Notes under the pieces: model-generated
Told to the model about the DNA's origin: nothing
What the model saw: only the letters and a program-made list of their open reading frames with translations
The model's database searches: none
Shown: positions 46,506 to 55,133 of the stretch, piece after piece
Numbering within the stretch: position 1 is the stretch's first letter
Layout: each line of letters begins with the position of its first letter
DNA from: an uncultured Bacteroidaceae bacterium
GTDB lineage: Bacteria; Bacteroidota; Bacteroidia; Bacteroidales; Bacteroidaceae
Reading direction: 5' to 3'
NCBI GenBank assembly: GCA_944321635.1
Contig: CALULY010000007.1
Coordinates: 60,454-124,453, forward strand
Length of the DNA stretch: 64,000 nt
Translations under genes and position numbers: made by a program

Positions 46506-47279
46506 ATGCTACTGGACTTCGGAATAAAGGACTTGATAGACATACTCCTCGTGGCTTCCATCATGTACTACATCTACAAGATGATGAAATCCTCGGGGTC
46601 GATCAACCTGTTCACGGGCATAATCATATTCATTGTCATCTGGGTTGTCGTCTCACAAGTCCTCGAAATGAGGCTGCTCGGCTCAATACTTGACAAGGTG
46701 GTAGGTGTCGGAGCCATAGCCCTCATCGTGCTGTTCCAGGACGAGATCAAGCGTTTCTTGCTGACACTCGGCTCCCACGACAAGACAAGCCTGCTGTTCA
46801 AATGGCTCACCAAGAACAAAAAGTCGGACACCGACCACGAAGACATCATGCCTATCGTCATGGCGTGCATGAGCATGAGCAAGAAAAAAGTGGGAGCACT
46901 CATTGTCATCGAGCGGAGGACTTCACTCGACGAAATAGTCCGGACAGGGGAAACAATCGACGCAAACATCAACCAGAGGCTGATTGAAAACATTTTCTTC
47001 AAAAACAGTCCCCTGCATGACGGCGCGATGGTCATCAGCCACAAGCGCATCAAGGCGGCAGGGTGCATACTGCCGGTCTCACACAACCTTGACATCCCCA
47101 AAGACCTCGGCCTGCGGCACAGGGCTGCACTCGGGATGTCGCAGGAATCTGACGCCGACATCGTGATAGTTTCAGAAGAAACCGGCGGAATCTCCGTTGC
47201 ACACAACGGGGAACTAAACATAAAAATAACGGCGGAGGAGCTTGAAAGGCTGCTCACCAAAGACTCTGAGCAGCAATGA
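46506..47279 (+). CDS. cdaA: Diadenylate cyclase, CdaA type
   Basis: 257 aa. Three N-terminal membrane segments (about residues 8-80) precede the DAC domain, with the catalytic motifs FFKNSPLHDGAMVI (DGA) and LRHRAALGMS (RHR). It makes cyclic di-AMP, which controls potassium and osmotic balance and cell wall integrity. It is placed between folP and radC; its stop overlaps the radC start (ATGA). Confidence 0.95.
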   Translation: MLLDFGIKDLIDILLVASIMYYIYKMMKSSGSINLFTGIIIFIVIWVVVSQVLEMRLLGSILDKVVGVGAIALIVLFQDEIKRFLLTLGSHDKTSLLFKWLTKNKKSDTDHEDIMPIVMACMSMSKKKVGALIVIERRTSLDEIVRTGETIDANINQRLIENIFFKNSPLHDGAMVISHKRIKAAGCILPVSHNLDIPKDLGLRHRAALGMSQESDADIVIVSEETGGISVAHNGELNIKITAEELERLLTKDSEQQ

Positions 47280-48025
47280 CCCCCAAGCCTGACAAGACGT
47301 TGGCAGGGCACTGCGCTGACGACCCCGCACACAAGAGGACAAGACCCAGCATCAAAGAGTGGGCCGAGGACGACCGTCCGAGGGAAAAGTTGCTTGAAAA
47401 AGGGCCGAAAGCCTTGAGCACGGCAGAACTGTTGGCGATACTAATCGGTTCTGGCTCAGCTGAAAAAAGCGCAGTGGAACTGATGCGGGACATCATGAGG
47501 AGCTGCGGCGACAGTCTGAAGACACTGGGACAGTACTCTTTCCAACAACTGTGCGCGTTCAAAGGGATAGGCCCGGCCAAAGCAGTCACCATCATGGCTG
47601 CCGTCGAGATAGGGATAAGACGGCTGGAAGAATTCAACAACGAGACAATCACAAAAGTAACTTCTTCAAAAGACATTTACCACATCATGCGTCCGGACAT
47701 GATGGAGCTGCCGCACGAAGAATTCTGGTGCATCATGCTGAACAATGCCGGACGGGTAATCACCAAGGAACTCATCGGCCGGGGCGGCATCACACAGACG
47801 ACAGTGGACGTACGTCTCATCATGAGGGCGGCACTCATGGCAAGGGCAAGCGCAATGATCGTCTGCCACAACCATCCATCTGGCAACATCACGCCGAGCA
47901 ACGACGACATCCGCCTGACGACAAGCATTGCCGAAGCAGGGAAACTGCTCAACATAAGGCTGCTCGACCACGTGATTGTCGCATCAAACGGCTATTACAG
48001 CTTTGCCGACGAGGGCAGGCTTTGA
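47276..48025 (+). CDS. radC: RadC family JAB-domain protein
   Basis: 249 aa. An N-terminal helix-hairpin-helix part (STAELLAILIGSGSAEKSAVELMRDIM and FKGIGPAKAVTIMAAVEIGIRR) precedes a C-terminal MPN/JAB domain with the metal motif VCHNHPSGNITPSNDD. Despite the name, a DNA-repair role for this family is not established. It is translationally coupled to cdaA by a 4-bp overlap. Confidence 0.93.
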   Translation: MTPKPDKTLAGHCADDPAHKRTRPSIKEWAEDDRPREKLLEKGPKALSTAELLAILIGSGSAEKSAVELMRDIMRSCGDSLKTLGQYSFQQLCAFKGIGPAKAVTIMAAVEIGIRRLEEFNNETITKVTSSKDIYHIMRPDMMELPHEEFWCIMLNNAGRVITKELIGRGGITQTTVDVRLIMRAALMARASAMIVCHNHPSGNITPSNDDIRLTTSIAEAGKLLNIRLLDHVIVASNGYYSFADEGRL

Positions 48026-48246
48026 ACATCCGTGCACAGGCCACCAGGGCATTTGTCTTTTGGGATAATTATGCATTTGCAATGTGCCGCTTACAATAGC
48101 GGGTCGGGAGGGACTGCATTTTATGCAAATCAGACATTTGTGACTGGAGAGACTGGTGCCTGTTGCAGAAATCAGGCGGCAAACATTTGGTTTTAATGCA
48201 TAAAAACATAACATTTGCCAAAAGCAACAGCATAAACATACCAAAC
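48026..48246. promoter_or_regulatory. argR upstream region with repeated CATTTG/TATGCA motifs
   Basis: 221 bp containing CATTTG at 48050, 48074, 48135, 48184 and 48212, together with ATTATGCATTTGCAATG (48068-48084), CATTTTATG (48117-48125) and AATGCAT (48195-48201). These partly palindromic AT-rich motifs are candidate operators for ArgR itself; they do not have the fixed spacing of the 21/22-bp arrays. Confidence 0.35.
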
Positions 48247-48723
48247 ATGAAGAACAAAAGCAGCCGCCTCAACGTCATCAAGATGCTCATCTCCAGCAGC
48301 GAGATAGGCAGCCAGGAGGAATTGCTTGGCATCCTCAGAGGCCATGGGTTCAATCTGACACAAGCCACCCTCTCACGTGACTTGAAACAACTCAAGGTGG
48401 CGAAAGCCGCCACCCCAAACGGGAGCTACATCTACGTGCTGCCCAACGACGCGATGTACCGCCGGGTAAGCCACGACATAGTCATCACTCCCAATATGCC
48501 AATAAACAACGGCTACAAATCCATTGACTTCTCAGGCAACATGGCTATAATCAAAACGAGGTCAGGGTACGCAGGCGGGATTTCCTACGAGATAGACAAA
48601 GCCAACTTTGATGAAATCCTCGGCACGATTGCAGGCGATGACACAATCCTCCTCGTGCTGCGCGAGGACACGAGCCGTCAAAAGTTGAAAGAACTTTTGA
48701 TAAAGATAATCCCCAACCTCTAA
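48247..48723 (+). CDS. argR: Arginine repressor
   Basis: 158 aa from the ATG at 48247 (MKNKSSRLNVIKMLISSSEIGSQEELLGILRGHGFNLTQATLSRDLKQLKVAK); the frame extends upstream into the operator region but the conserved protein starts here. It has an N-terminal winged helix with the ArgR signature TQATLSRDLKQL. The C-terminal oligomerisation and arginine-binding domain (MAIIKTRSGYAGGISYEIDKANFDEILGTIAGDDTILLVLRED) is intact. It is followed after 4 bp by the argC-like gene. Confidence 0.93.
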   Translation: MKNKSSRLNVIKMLISSSEIGSQEELLGILRGHGFNLTQATLSRDLKQLKVAKAATPNGSYIYVLPNDAMYRRVSHDIVITPNMPINNGYKSIDFSGNMAIIKTRSGYAGGISYEIDKANFDEILGTIAGDDTILLVLREDTSRQKLKELLIKIIPNL

Positions 48724-48727
48724 CGCC

Positions 48728-49675
48728 ATGATCAAAGCTGGGATAACAGGCAACGACATTTATGCCGTAGGCGAACTGCTGCGTCTCTTGCTCTGCCACC
48801 CTGATGCCGAGATTGTTTTCGTCGACTCCGAAGAGCATGAAGGCAAGATGCTCACCGACGTTTTCCACGGCATGACAGGTGCAACAGGCATCAGGTTCTC
48901 AAATGGTTCTCCTCTTGACAGGGTGGACGTGATGTTTTGCTGCTACCAAGGCGACGGTTTCATGCGGAGATTCATGAGGGAGACCCCGATTCCGGAAAAG
49001 TTGAAGATAATCGATTTGTCCCATGACTTCCGACATGAAGACGATGATGGTGGGTTCGTTTACGGATTGCCAGAGTTGAACAGGCGGGCTACGTGCAAAG
49101 CAAAATACGTCTCCAACCCCGGTGACATCGCCACGGCGCTTGAGTTGGCCTTGTTGCCACTGGCCAAAAGCCTGCTGTTAAACAATGAGATCACTGCAAC
49201 GGTCTTTGCTGGCACCTCATGCTTCAGGCATCTGCCCATGCAGCCAAGCATGATGTCGGTCACGTCACCGTTTGACCCTGGCGTGACAAGCGAAGTAAAA
49301 GTGACAATGGCAGCGGCTCAAAAGAGCTTTGACACCGACATTTTCGTGCTGCCCGTCGTGTCCCCGCTAAAAAGGGGAATCGTGGCAACCGTCTCAACCG
49401 ACATCAATGTCAAGCTGGATGAACTTAAGGAACTGTACCGGCGTTACTACGAGGAAGATTCATTCACCCATCTCGTAGAAGACGCTTCACTGCAATATGT
49501 GACAGGCACTAACAACTGCCTCATCCGTCTTGATGCTCAAGGCGGAAAGTTGGCAATCACGACCTGCATAGACAACATGATGAAAGGCTGCGCGGGGCAG
49601 GCAGTCCACAACATGAACCTGATGTTCAATCTGGAAGAAACTACCGGGCTCAGGCAATCCGCCATCATGATGTAG
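48728..49675 (+). CDS. ArgC-like protein lacking the catalytic cysteine
   Basis: 315 aa, collinear with Bacteroidota N-acetyl-gamma-glutamyl-phosphate reductase (GLPELNRRATCKAKYVSNPG, IDNMMKGCAGQAVHNMNLMFNLEETTGLR). However, the catalytic NPGC motif reads NPGD: the nucleophile position is Asp133 (GAC at 49124-49126). The GAGxKP-type loop and the conserved histidine region are replaced by AGTSCFRHLPMQPSMMSVTSPFD, and the N-terminal dinucleotide loop GxxGYxGxE is changed to TGNDIYAVGE. The frame is full length without stops. It cannot do the normal reductase reaction as read. argR lies 4 bp upstream, but argG, argD and argB are absent, so it may be the remnant of an arginine operon or a protein given a new role. 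Confidence 0.75.
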   Translation: MIKAGITGNDIYAVGELLRLLLCHPDAEIVFVDSEEHEGKMLTDVFHGMTGATGIRFSNGSPLDRVDVMFCCYQGDGFMRRFMRETPIPEKLKIIDLSHDFRHEDDDGGFVYGLPELNRRATCKAKYVSNPGDIATALELALLPLAKSLLLNNEITATVFAGTSCFRHLPMQPSMMSVTSPFDPGVTSEVKVTMAAAQKSFDTDIFVLPVVSPLKRGIVATVSTDINVKLDELKELYRRYYEEDSFTHLVEDASLQYVTGTNNCLIRLDAQGGKLAITTCIDNMMKGCAGQAVHNMNLMFNLEETTGLRQSAIMM

Positions 49676-49716
49676 CGAATCACAGGACACAGCCTGAGGG
49701 AAAGCCCCATGCCGTC

Positions 49717-50547
49717 TCAACAGAGCAGCTTGGGGCTTTTCCTGTATTTGAAATTAGCAGCGAGCAGCTTGGCAAACGGCGTGGGAAATGTCCTTGCCCG
49801 CGCCGGGCAACCTTTGACACAAGCGCAACATTTGATGCATTTGCTCTTGTCCGTCATCTGCTCTTCCCCCTTTTTGATCGCACCCGCAGGGCAAAGATCC
49901 ACGCACTTGCCGCAATGCAGGCAGAGCGAAGCATCAGTCAATGGCGCGGGAGGCATAATGACTTTCCGCATGATCATCCTCATCACGCTGAATGTGAAGC
50001 GCGCCGTGGCAAAGAGCGGCTGACGGGGTTTCCTGATCTTCCTGACATCGACCAAGGATGATGCGGACAACGACGTCAAACGGGAAAGCTTTGAAGACAC
50101 CTTCATCCCCAATGTCCCGGCAAGCCTCAAGTCATCGGCATCCGGTCTTCCAGCCGCTATGGGCGTTTGTTCCGAACTGTAAGAATGCTCGCCGATGAAC
50201 GTGCCCGCTGCCACGACATTGAAACCATTGCCAGACAACAAATCAGACAACTCCACCAGCGCGTGTTCATACGCCCTGTTGCCATAGACGACAACCGCCA
50301 CGGCAGGCGCGCCATCCGACCTAAGCCCCTGCAACCTCTCTACCGCGAGCTGTGGCAAATGACCTCCATAGACAGGCACTGCGACTATGGCAAGGCTGGC
50401 ACTCCCGATATGCGCCTCAACAGAGTTGTGTGTCAGGTCAAATGTCAAGACATCAGTACACGCCACGCCGCTAGCCACTGCCTCTGCAACCTTTCTCGAT
50501 GTCCCTGTGGGGGAGAAGTATGCTACTGCCAAATCATGTATTTCCAT
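49717..50547 (-). CDS. EFR1 family flavodoxin-ferredoxin fusion
   Basis: 276 aa. The N-terminal flavodoxin-like domain has the phosphate loop YFSPTGTSRKVAEAVA and VAVPVYGGHLPQLAVERL. The C-terminal double [4Fe-4S] ferredoxin has CLHCGKCVDLCPAGAI and CIKCCACVKGCP. This is the EFR1 architecture of anaerobes, which presumably transfers electrons between flavin and iron-sulfur centres in the cytoplasm; the partner is unknown. It is convergent with the argC-like gene. Confidence 0.85.
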   Translation of the reverse strand: MEIHDLAVAYFSPTGTSRKVAEAVASGVACTDVLTFDLTHNSVEAHIGSASLAIVAVPVYGGHLPQLAVERLQGLRSDGAPAVAVVVYGNRAYEHALVELSDLLSGNGFNVVAAGTFIGEHSYSSEQTPIAAGRPDADDLRLAGTLGMKVSSKLSRLTSLSASSLVDVRKIRKPRQPLFATARFTFSVMRMIMRKVIMPPAPLTDASLCLHCGKCVDLCPAGAIKKGEEQMTDKSKCIKCCACVKGCPARARTFPTPFAKLLAANFKYRKSPKLLC

Positions 50548-50585
50548 AATTATCCTGTTCTATCACATCACTTCGTCTAAACAAA

Positions 50586-50614
50586 ATGAGCCAGGTCACG
50601 ACGGCCTGGCTCAT
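50586..50614 (-). terminator. rny terminator
   Basis: ATGAGCCAGG pairs with CCTGGCTCAT (9-nt loop) 20 bp after the rny stop, with TTTTG following on the minus strand. Confidence 0.65.
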
Positions 50615-50633
50615 TGTATGCGGCTGTTAGGGT

Positions 50634-52172
50634 TTATTTGGCGAAACTTACCGCCCTTGTCTCCCTGATTACCGTGATCTTGACCTGACCGGGATAGGTC
50701 ATTTCATCCTGGATTTTCTTGGCTATCTCCGCCGACAAGCTCTCAGTTTGCTTGTCGTCTATCTTGTCAGCACCAACGATGACCCGCAGTTCCCTGCCGG
50801 CCTGTATGGCGTAGGTCTTGTTGACACCCGGATAGGACAGAGCCAACTGCTCAAGGTCATTGAGACGTTTGATGTACGCCTCCACGATTTCCCTGCGCGC
50901 GCCAGGGCGGGCACCGGAGATTGCGTCGCACACTTGCACGATCGGGGCAAGGAGCGTATTCATTTCCACCTCATCATGGTGCGCGCCAATCGCGTTGCAG
51001 ATGTCAGGTTTCTCCTTGTACTTCTCCGCAATCTTCATACCCAAGAGAGCATGAGGCAGTTCGGGTTCGTCGTCAGGCACTTTGCCTATGTCATGGAGCA
51101 AGCCGGCTCTTTTCGCTTTCTTGGGATTCAAGCCCAGTTCAGAAGCCATGACCGCACACAGATTGGCGGTCTCACGGGCGTGTTGCAAAAGGTTTTGCCC
51201 GTAGGAAGAACGGTACTTCATCTTGCCGATAATCCTGATAAGCTCCGGATGCAAACCATGTATCCCGAGGTCGATAGTAGTGCGTTTGCCAACTTCGATG
51301 ATTTCTTCCTCAAGTTGCTTCCTGACTTTTGCAACGATTTCCTCGATGCGGGCCGGATGTATGCGCCCGTCAGACACCAATTGATGAAGTGCCAGGCGCG
51401 CGACTTCCCTCCTGACCGGGTCGAAGGCCGAGAGGACTATCGCCTCGGGTGTGTCGTCAACGATAATTTCGACGCCTGTCGCGGCTTCGAGCGCACGGAT
51501 GTTGCGGCCTTCGCGTCCGATGATGCGACCTTTGATCTCGTCGCTGTCGATGTGGAAGACGGTGACAGAGTTCTCAATCGCCGTTTCCGTCGCCACGCGT
51601 TGTATGGACTGGATGACAATGCGTTTGGCCTCGCGTGTCGCGGTCAGCTTGGCATCATCCATGATGTCGTTTATGTAGGAGGCGGCTTGCGTCTTGGCTT
51701 CCTCTTTCAACGATTCCACGAGACGTTCCTTTGCATCTTCGGCGGACAAGCCTGAGATGGATTCGAGTTTTGCAATCTCCTGCTGCTGCAGTTTCGCCAA
51801 CTCTTCTTGCCTCAGGTCAAGACCTCTCATCTGTGCTTCAAGGTTGGTGCGGAGGTCTTCGTTCTCTGCTTTGCGTTTCTGCAACTCTTCTTGTTTTTGC
51901 GTCAACGCCGCCTCTTTCTGTTTGATACGGTTCTCGGCTTGCTGGATCTTCTGATTTCTTGCAGTAACCTCCTTCTCCAGTTCCGCTTTCTTGTTAAGGA
52001 ATTTCTCCTTTACTTCCAACAATTTGTTTTTCTTTATTACTTCCGCCTCGGCTTCAGCTTCTTTGATTAGGTTGTTACATTTGTTCTTCAACGCTGTTTT
52101 GTAGAAGATGTATGTCACAACGCCACCGATGATGAAACCCGCGACGGGTAATATGACCTGCATTGCATCCAT
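50634..52172 (-). CDS. rny: Ribonuclease Y
   Basis: 512 aa membrane-anchored endoribonuclease that initiates mRNA decay. One N-terminal membrane segment ([19 protein letters not shown]) precedes a long coiled coil to about residue 190. The KH domain follows ([38 protein letters not shown]), and then the HD domain with [23 protein letters not shown]. The order and length are canonical. It is downstream of zapA with a probable structured RNA between them. Confidence 0.96.
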   Translation of the reverse strand: MDAMQVILPVAGFIIGGVVTYIFYKTALKNKCNNLIKEAEAEAEVIKKNKLLEVKEKFLNKKAELEKEVTARNQKIQQAENRIKQKEAALTQKQEELQKRKAENEDLRTNLEAQMRGLDLRQEELAKLQQQEIAKLESISGLSAEDAKERLVESLKEEAKTQAASYINDIMDDAKLTATREAKRIVIQSIQRVATETAIENSVTVFHIDSDEIKGRIIGREGRNIRALEAATGVEIIVDDTPEAIVLSAFDPVRREVARLALHQLVSDGRIHPARIEEIVAKVRKQLEEEIIEVGKRTTIDLGIHGLHPELIRIIGKMKYRSSYGQNLLQHARETANLCAVMASELGLNPKKAKRAGLLHDIGKVPDDEPELPHALLGMKIAEKYKEKPDICNAIGAHHDEVEMNTLLAPIVQVCDAISGARPGARREIVEAYIKRLNDLEQLALSYPGVNKTYAIQAGRELRVIVGADKIDDKQTESLSAEIAKKIQDEMTYPGQVKITVIRETRAVSFAK

Positions 52173-52185
52173 AGTTTTGTTTGTT

Positions 52186-52272
52186 AATTATAAATAAAAA
52201 ACGCACACCATCCCATTTGCATGGCATGACGTGCGTGAATAGTTCCTTGTCCCGACCCAAGTTTCCTCGGGC
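52186..52272 (-). ncRNA. Candidate structured RNA between zapA and rny (possibly 6S-like)
   Basis: The 103-bp zapA-rny gap contains, on the minus strand, a C/G-rich segment beginning GCCCGAGGAAACTTGGG and then ACGCAC paired with GTGCGT (52232-52237 with 52199-52204 on the plus strand), followed directly by TTTTTTA. This looks like a short RNA with its own terminator. A 6S-type RNA near zapA is known in other bacteria and a compact 6S-Flavo class is described in Bacteroidota; I infer this identity from position and size only. Confidence 0.4.
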
Positions 52273-52275
52273 TTT

Positions 52276-52587
52276 TCACCTTGCCAACCTGTCCTCGATG
52301 AGTGCCGTGACGCGTCCCATCTCATCCACGAATGGCTTGGCCTCGTTCCTGTCGATCTGGCAAAACATATTGGCGGCGAAATGCACCAACGCCATGTAGT
52401 AATGCTCCTGTTCCGACAGTCCTTTGTATGCCTCCTTGTAATAGGCAAGAACGCTCGGGATCGCTTTTGCCGCTTGACGGTAGAAGTATTCGTCCTGCCT
52501 GTCAATCACGATCGAGGGCAATGCGCACCCGACAATGTTCAGGTTTATTTTCAACTTATCTTCATCCATACCTTTGTCATCAGCCAC
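52276..52587 (-). CDS. zapA: Cell division protein ZapA
   Basis: 103 aa; the ATG at 52587 overlaps the previous gene by 8 bp, and MDEDKLKI at 52569 is another possible start. The ZapA pattern is LKINLNIVGCALPSIVIDRQDEYFYRQAAKAI followed by a helical tail with HFAANMFCQI. ZapA promotes FtsZ bundling at the division ring. It is the second gene of the unit starting at 52885. Confidence 0.85.
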   Translation of the reverse strand: MADDKGMDEDKLKINLNIVGCALPSIVIDRQDEYFYRQAAKAIPSVLAYYKEAYKGLSEQEHYYMALVHFAANMFCQIDRNEAKPFVDEMGRVTALIEDRLAR

Positions 52588-52885
52588 CTAACAAAGCTAT
52601 GCACTTGTCTATTTCACGCACAATGCCTGACAACCGCCTCTTGGCATCCGACGGGCTTTCGCCTTCACCGGCAAGCGAGCGGGCGACACGCAGCTCGTCG
52701 CATCTGTTTTCCAACTCCTCGACTCGCGCGGAGAGGGCGACTATCTCGCGGTTTTTCTCACCCAGTTCAAGCCTTGCCTGCTCCTTGAAGAGTTCAAATT
52801 GGCACTTCAGTTCGTCATACTGCTTGACAAAATCATTAAGTCGCACCTTGAACGTCTCAAGGACAATCCTATCCTCGGCTGTCAT
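52580..52885 (-). CDS. Coiled-coil protein upstream of zapA (ZapB-like role possible)
   Basis: 101 aa from the ATG at 52885 (MTAEDRIVLETFKVRLNDFV); the frame extends upstream through the promoter and is not used. It is almost entirely coiled coil (KQYDELKCQFELFKEQARLELGEKNREIVALSARVEELENRCDEL). It is conserved in position before zapA in Bacteroidota, which suggests a ZapA partner at the division site; there is no clear homology to ZapB. Confidence 0.7.
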   Translation of the reverse strand: MTAEDRIVLETFKVRLNDFVKQYDELKCQFELFKEQARLELGEKNREIVALSARVEELENRCDELRVARSLAGEGESPSDAKRRLSGIVREIDKCIALLGG

Positions 52886-52902
52886 GACTTGCAATGTTTC
52901 TA

Positions 52903-52910
52903 CAAATATA
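52903..52910 (-). promoter_or_regulatory. -7 box of the coiled-coil/zapA unit
   Basis: TATATTTG on the minus strand, 18 bp before the ATG at 52885, with TTTTG upstream at -33 spacing. It supports the short start of the coiled-coil gene. Confidence 0.6.
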
Positions 52911-52999
52911 TGTTGATTATTCCGATTGCACAAAACTTTGCCGCTATTTGTTGCATTGCCGCCTTTGCGGGGGCGGCGCATAGCACCGGCAGGGGACGA

Positions 53000-53036
53000 A
53001 AAAAGCCCCGGTTGCACCGCATTTGGCGAACCGGGG
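53000..53036 (-). terminator. Terminator of the tRNA-Tyr/Gly/Arg operon
   Basis: CCCCGGTT (53006-53013) pairs with AACCGGGG (53029-53036); on the minus strand the stem ends with GCTTTTTT. Confidence 0.85.
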
Positions 53037-53045
53037 TTTTGACCG

Positions 53046-53119
<74 letters not shown>

Positions 53120-53160
53120 ATCCTTTAGACAAAAAGAGGATTACTCCTCTTCATCTTCAG

Positions 53161-53233
53161 AGCGGAAGACGGGACTCAAACCCGCGACCCTCAGCTTGGA
53201 AGGCTAATGCTCTATCGACTGAGCTACTTCCGC
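53161..53233 (-). tRNA. tRNA-Gly (TCC)
   Basis: 73 nt. Acceptor GCGGAAG/CTTCCGC, anticodon stem TTAGC with loop CTTCCAA giving TCC, T-arm GCGGGTTTGAGTCCCGT, discriminator T as usual for glycine. Confidence 0.95.
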
Positions 53234-53244
53234 AAAATGTTTTG

Positions 53245-53327
53245 TGGGCAAAGATGGATTCGAACCACCGAAGTCGTAAGACAGCAGATTTACAGTCTGC
53301 CCCATTTGGCCACTCTGGAATTTGCCC
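53245..53327 (-). tRNA. tRNA-Tyr (GTA)
   Basis: 83 nt with a long variable arm (class II). Acceptor GGGCAAA/TTTGCCC, anticodon stem CAGA/TCTG with loop CTGTAAA giving GTA, discriminator A. Confidence 0.95.
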
Positions 53328-53368
53328 TTTCCACCCCGACAAACGGAAACACCGCTCGTTAGGTGGTG

Positions 53369-53376
53369 CAAAGATA
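53369..53376 (-). promoter_or_regulatory. -7 box of the tRNA-Tyr/Gly/Arg operon
   Basis: TATCTTTG on the minus strand, 41 bp before the tRNA-Tyr 5' end. The box overlaps the 3' end region of ribH by being just inside the stop-proximal sequence. Confidence 0.55.
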
Positions 53377-53379
53377 AGG

Positions 53380-53874
53380 CTATTTTTTCATCCTCCAAAC
53401 AAAATCTACCATTTTTATTGCGCAGATGGCACATTCTGTCCCTTTGTTGCCCAGTGAGCCGCCGGCACGGGCTTGCGCTTGTCCCATGTCATTGGTCGTA
53501 AGCAACCCGTAGATGACCGGCACGTCACCGGCCGCATTGAGCTGCGCTATGCCCTGAGTCGTGCCTTGGCACACGTAGTCAAAATGCGGGGTGTCGCCTC
53601 GCACGACGCACCCGAGGGCTATCACAGCGTCAACATCGGCGTGCTTGATCATCTGATTAGCGCCAAAAGTCAACTCGAAACTGCCCGGGACATACATCAC
53701 CTTGATGTTTTCATCCGTCACCCCGTTGTCCTTGAGCGCGCCGACCGCCCCGTCAAGCAGCTTGCCGGTGATGCCGCCATTCCACTCAGAGACGACGATG
53801 CCAAATCTCATGCCCCGCGCGCAAGGGACTTGCGAGGGGTCATAATCAGACAAATTGTGGAATCTTGTAGCCAT
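53380..53874 (-). CDS. ribH: 6,7-dimethyl-8-ribityllumazine synthase
   Basis: 164 aa from the ATG at 53874 ([17 protein letters not shown]). Motifs: [59 protein letters not shown] (with the catalytic histidine) and [20 protein letters not shown]. It makes the penultimate riboflavin intermediate in a capsid-like oligomer. It lies 97 bp after the TPR gene, a common Bacteroidota pairing. Confidence 0.96.
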   Translation of the reverse strand: MATRFHNLSDYDPSQVPCARGMRFGIVVSEWNGGITGKLLDGAVGALKDNGVTDENIKVMYVPGSFELTFGANQMIKHADVDAVIALGCVVRGDTPHFDYVCQGTTQGIAQLNAAGDVPVIYGLLTTNDMGQAQARAGGSLGNKGTECAICAIKMVDFVWRMKK

Positions 53875-53971
53875 AAACCTTATGCGTTCAAAAGGCAGAC
53901 GGACCGCCATCAAGCCTTGAGGCTGCGGCGACCCGTCTGCGATGTTGTGTTGTCAAATCAAGTTGCCGATA

Positions 53972-54652
53972 TCACTCCGCCACCCTCTCGATGTACTTGT
54001 CGATGTCGTTGGCGATGACGGGATTTGCGGCATATTTTTCCTTGACCTCCGTGTAGCACTTCAGAGCATCGGCCTTGCGTCCCAGTTTCTCATAGACGAT
54101 GCCCGCCTGCCTCAGCCACACAGGGCTGAGCGAATTGGCGTCAGCCTTGCTTGCAGCATCAACGAGCAAACCTGCACCTTCCTCCAAGCTACCGAGGTTG
54201 ACCTTGCAATTGCCAAGGGCTGCCATGACGGCTGCGGCGAGGTAGTCGTCAGTCGCCTCATAGTCCTGGAGATAGGCAACGGCCTCCTCGTACTTGCCGG
54301 TCTTTGCCAGCGAGATGCCCGCGTAGGCTTTTGCCAGATTGGCAGCATCCGTCCCGTCGTAGTCGGCAATGACACGCGCGAAACCGAAGTATGAAACCGA
54401 GTCACCGTTCAAGGCTGTCTCGTAGTCGCCTGCCATGAAGTAGCCCTGACCACGGAACAAAGCATCCGAAGCCCTCTCTTCACGCGGCGCGCTGTAATAG
54501 TTCTTGTAGAGCACCACGGCGATCACAACGACCACAACGGCTACTATTACGCCGATGATTGATTTCTTGTTTTTCTCGATGAATGTCTCCGAGCGGCTCA
54601 ACATCTCCTCGGCATTCAAGCCTTGATTTGCATTCTTTTTTTGAGTTGCCAT
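53972..54652 (-). CDS. Membrane-anchored tetratricopeptide repeat protein
   Basis: 226 aa. One membrane segment (KSIIGVIVAVVVVVIAVVLYKNYY, about residues 33-56) follows a short cytoplasmic start. TPR-like helices follow (AKAYAGISLAKTGKYEEAVAYLQDYEA, LAAAVMAALGNCKVNLGSLEEGAGLLVDAA, LRQAGIVYEKLGRKADALKCYTEVKEKY). The topology resembles YfgM-like periplasmic chaperone partners. It heads a unit with ribH; no functional link between the two is evident. Confidence 0.8.
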   Translation of the reverse strand: MATQKKNANQGLNAEEMLSRSETFIEKNKKSIIGVIVAVVVVVIAVVLYKNYYSAPREERASDALFRGQGYFMAGDYETALNGDSVSYFGFARVIADYDGTDAANLAKAYAGISLAKTGKYEEAVAYLQDYEATDDYLAAAVMAALGNCKVNLGSLEEGAGLLVDAASKADANSLSPVWLRQAGIVYEKLGRKADALKCYTEVKEKYAANPVIANDIDKYIERVAE

Positions 54653-54729
54653 TGTTATATGTCAGTTTTCTTTGTTTATTCCAATGCGTAACACCCCGTG
54701 CATAAAGGGGTTGCAATCCATGTTGGCGA

Positions 54730-54737
54730 CAAAAGTA
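54730..54737 (-). promoter_or_regulatory. -7 box of the TPR-ribH unit
   Basis: TACTTTTG on the minus strand, 78 bp before the ATG at 54652. Confidence 0.5.
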
Positions 54738-54897
54738 CTCTTTATTGTCTATTTATGAAACAATCGCAAAAGATTTTTTAACCGTGCCGTGAGCCGCACG
54801 ACCTGATGCCAAGGCGCGTTCCACGGTCGCCGGGCGTCGCCCGTTTGGAGGCGATGCGGGTGCGCAAGGGATGGAATATGCCAGCCCGGTGCGGATA

Positions 54898-54985
54898 GTT
54901 TGTTTTTAGGCTAAAAATATATGTTTTCAAACTAAATCTACATATTTTCAAGCTAAAAATACATAAATTTAGGCTAAAAACAAAC
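54898..54985. repeat. Four 21-bp direct repeats with 15-bp inverted ends
   Basis: CTAAA occurs at 54911, 54932, 54953 and 54974, exactly 21 bp apart, in AT-rich units. The ends GTTTGTTTTTAGGCT (54898-54912) and AGGCTAAAAACAAAC (54971-54985) are inverted repeats with one mismatch. The format matches the 19.2 and 37.9 kb arrays, but the unit sequence is different. Confidence 0.8.
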
Positions 54986-55090
54986 TTTTCCTCCCGAGCT
55001 GCCATCTTTGCCCCCAACGACGCGTGCAGGGACAAGGGGGATGGCTGCCGCACCGTGCGGCGAACGATGGGTTTTGTGCAGGAAATAAGC

Positions 55091-55098
55091 TAACTTTG
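55091..55098 (+). promoter_or_regulatory. -7 box of the FemAB-like gene
   Basis: TAACTTTG, 36 bp before the ATG at 55134. Confidence 0.55.
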
Positions 55099-55133
55099 CC
55101 CTTGCGATTGCCGCACGGCATCGCCTCCTGACG

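Larger units (their letters stand above)
54653..55133. other. Divergent region between the TPR and FemAB-like genes
   Basis: 481 bp: the TPR promoter, a GC-rich stretch without features (about 54780-54890), a 21-bp-period array (54898-54985) and the promoter of the FemAB-like gene. Confidence 0.6.
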
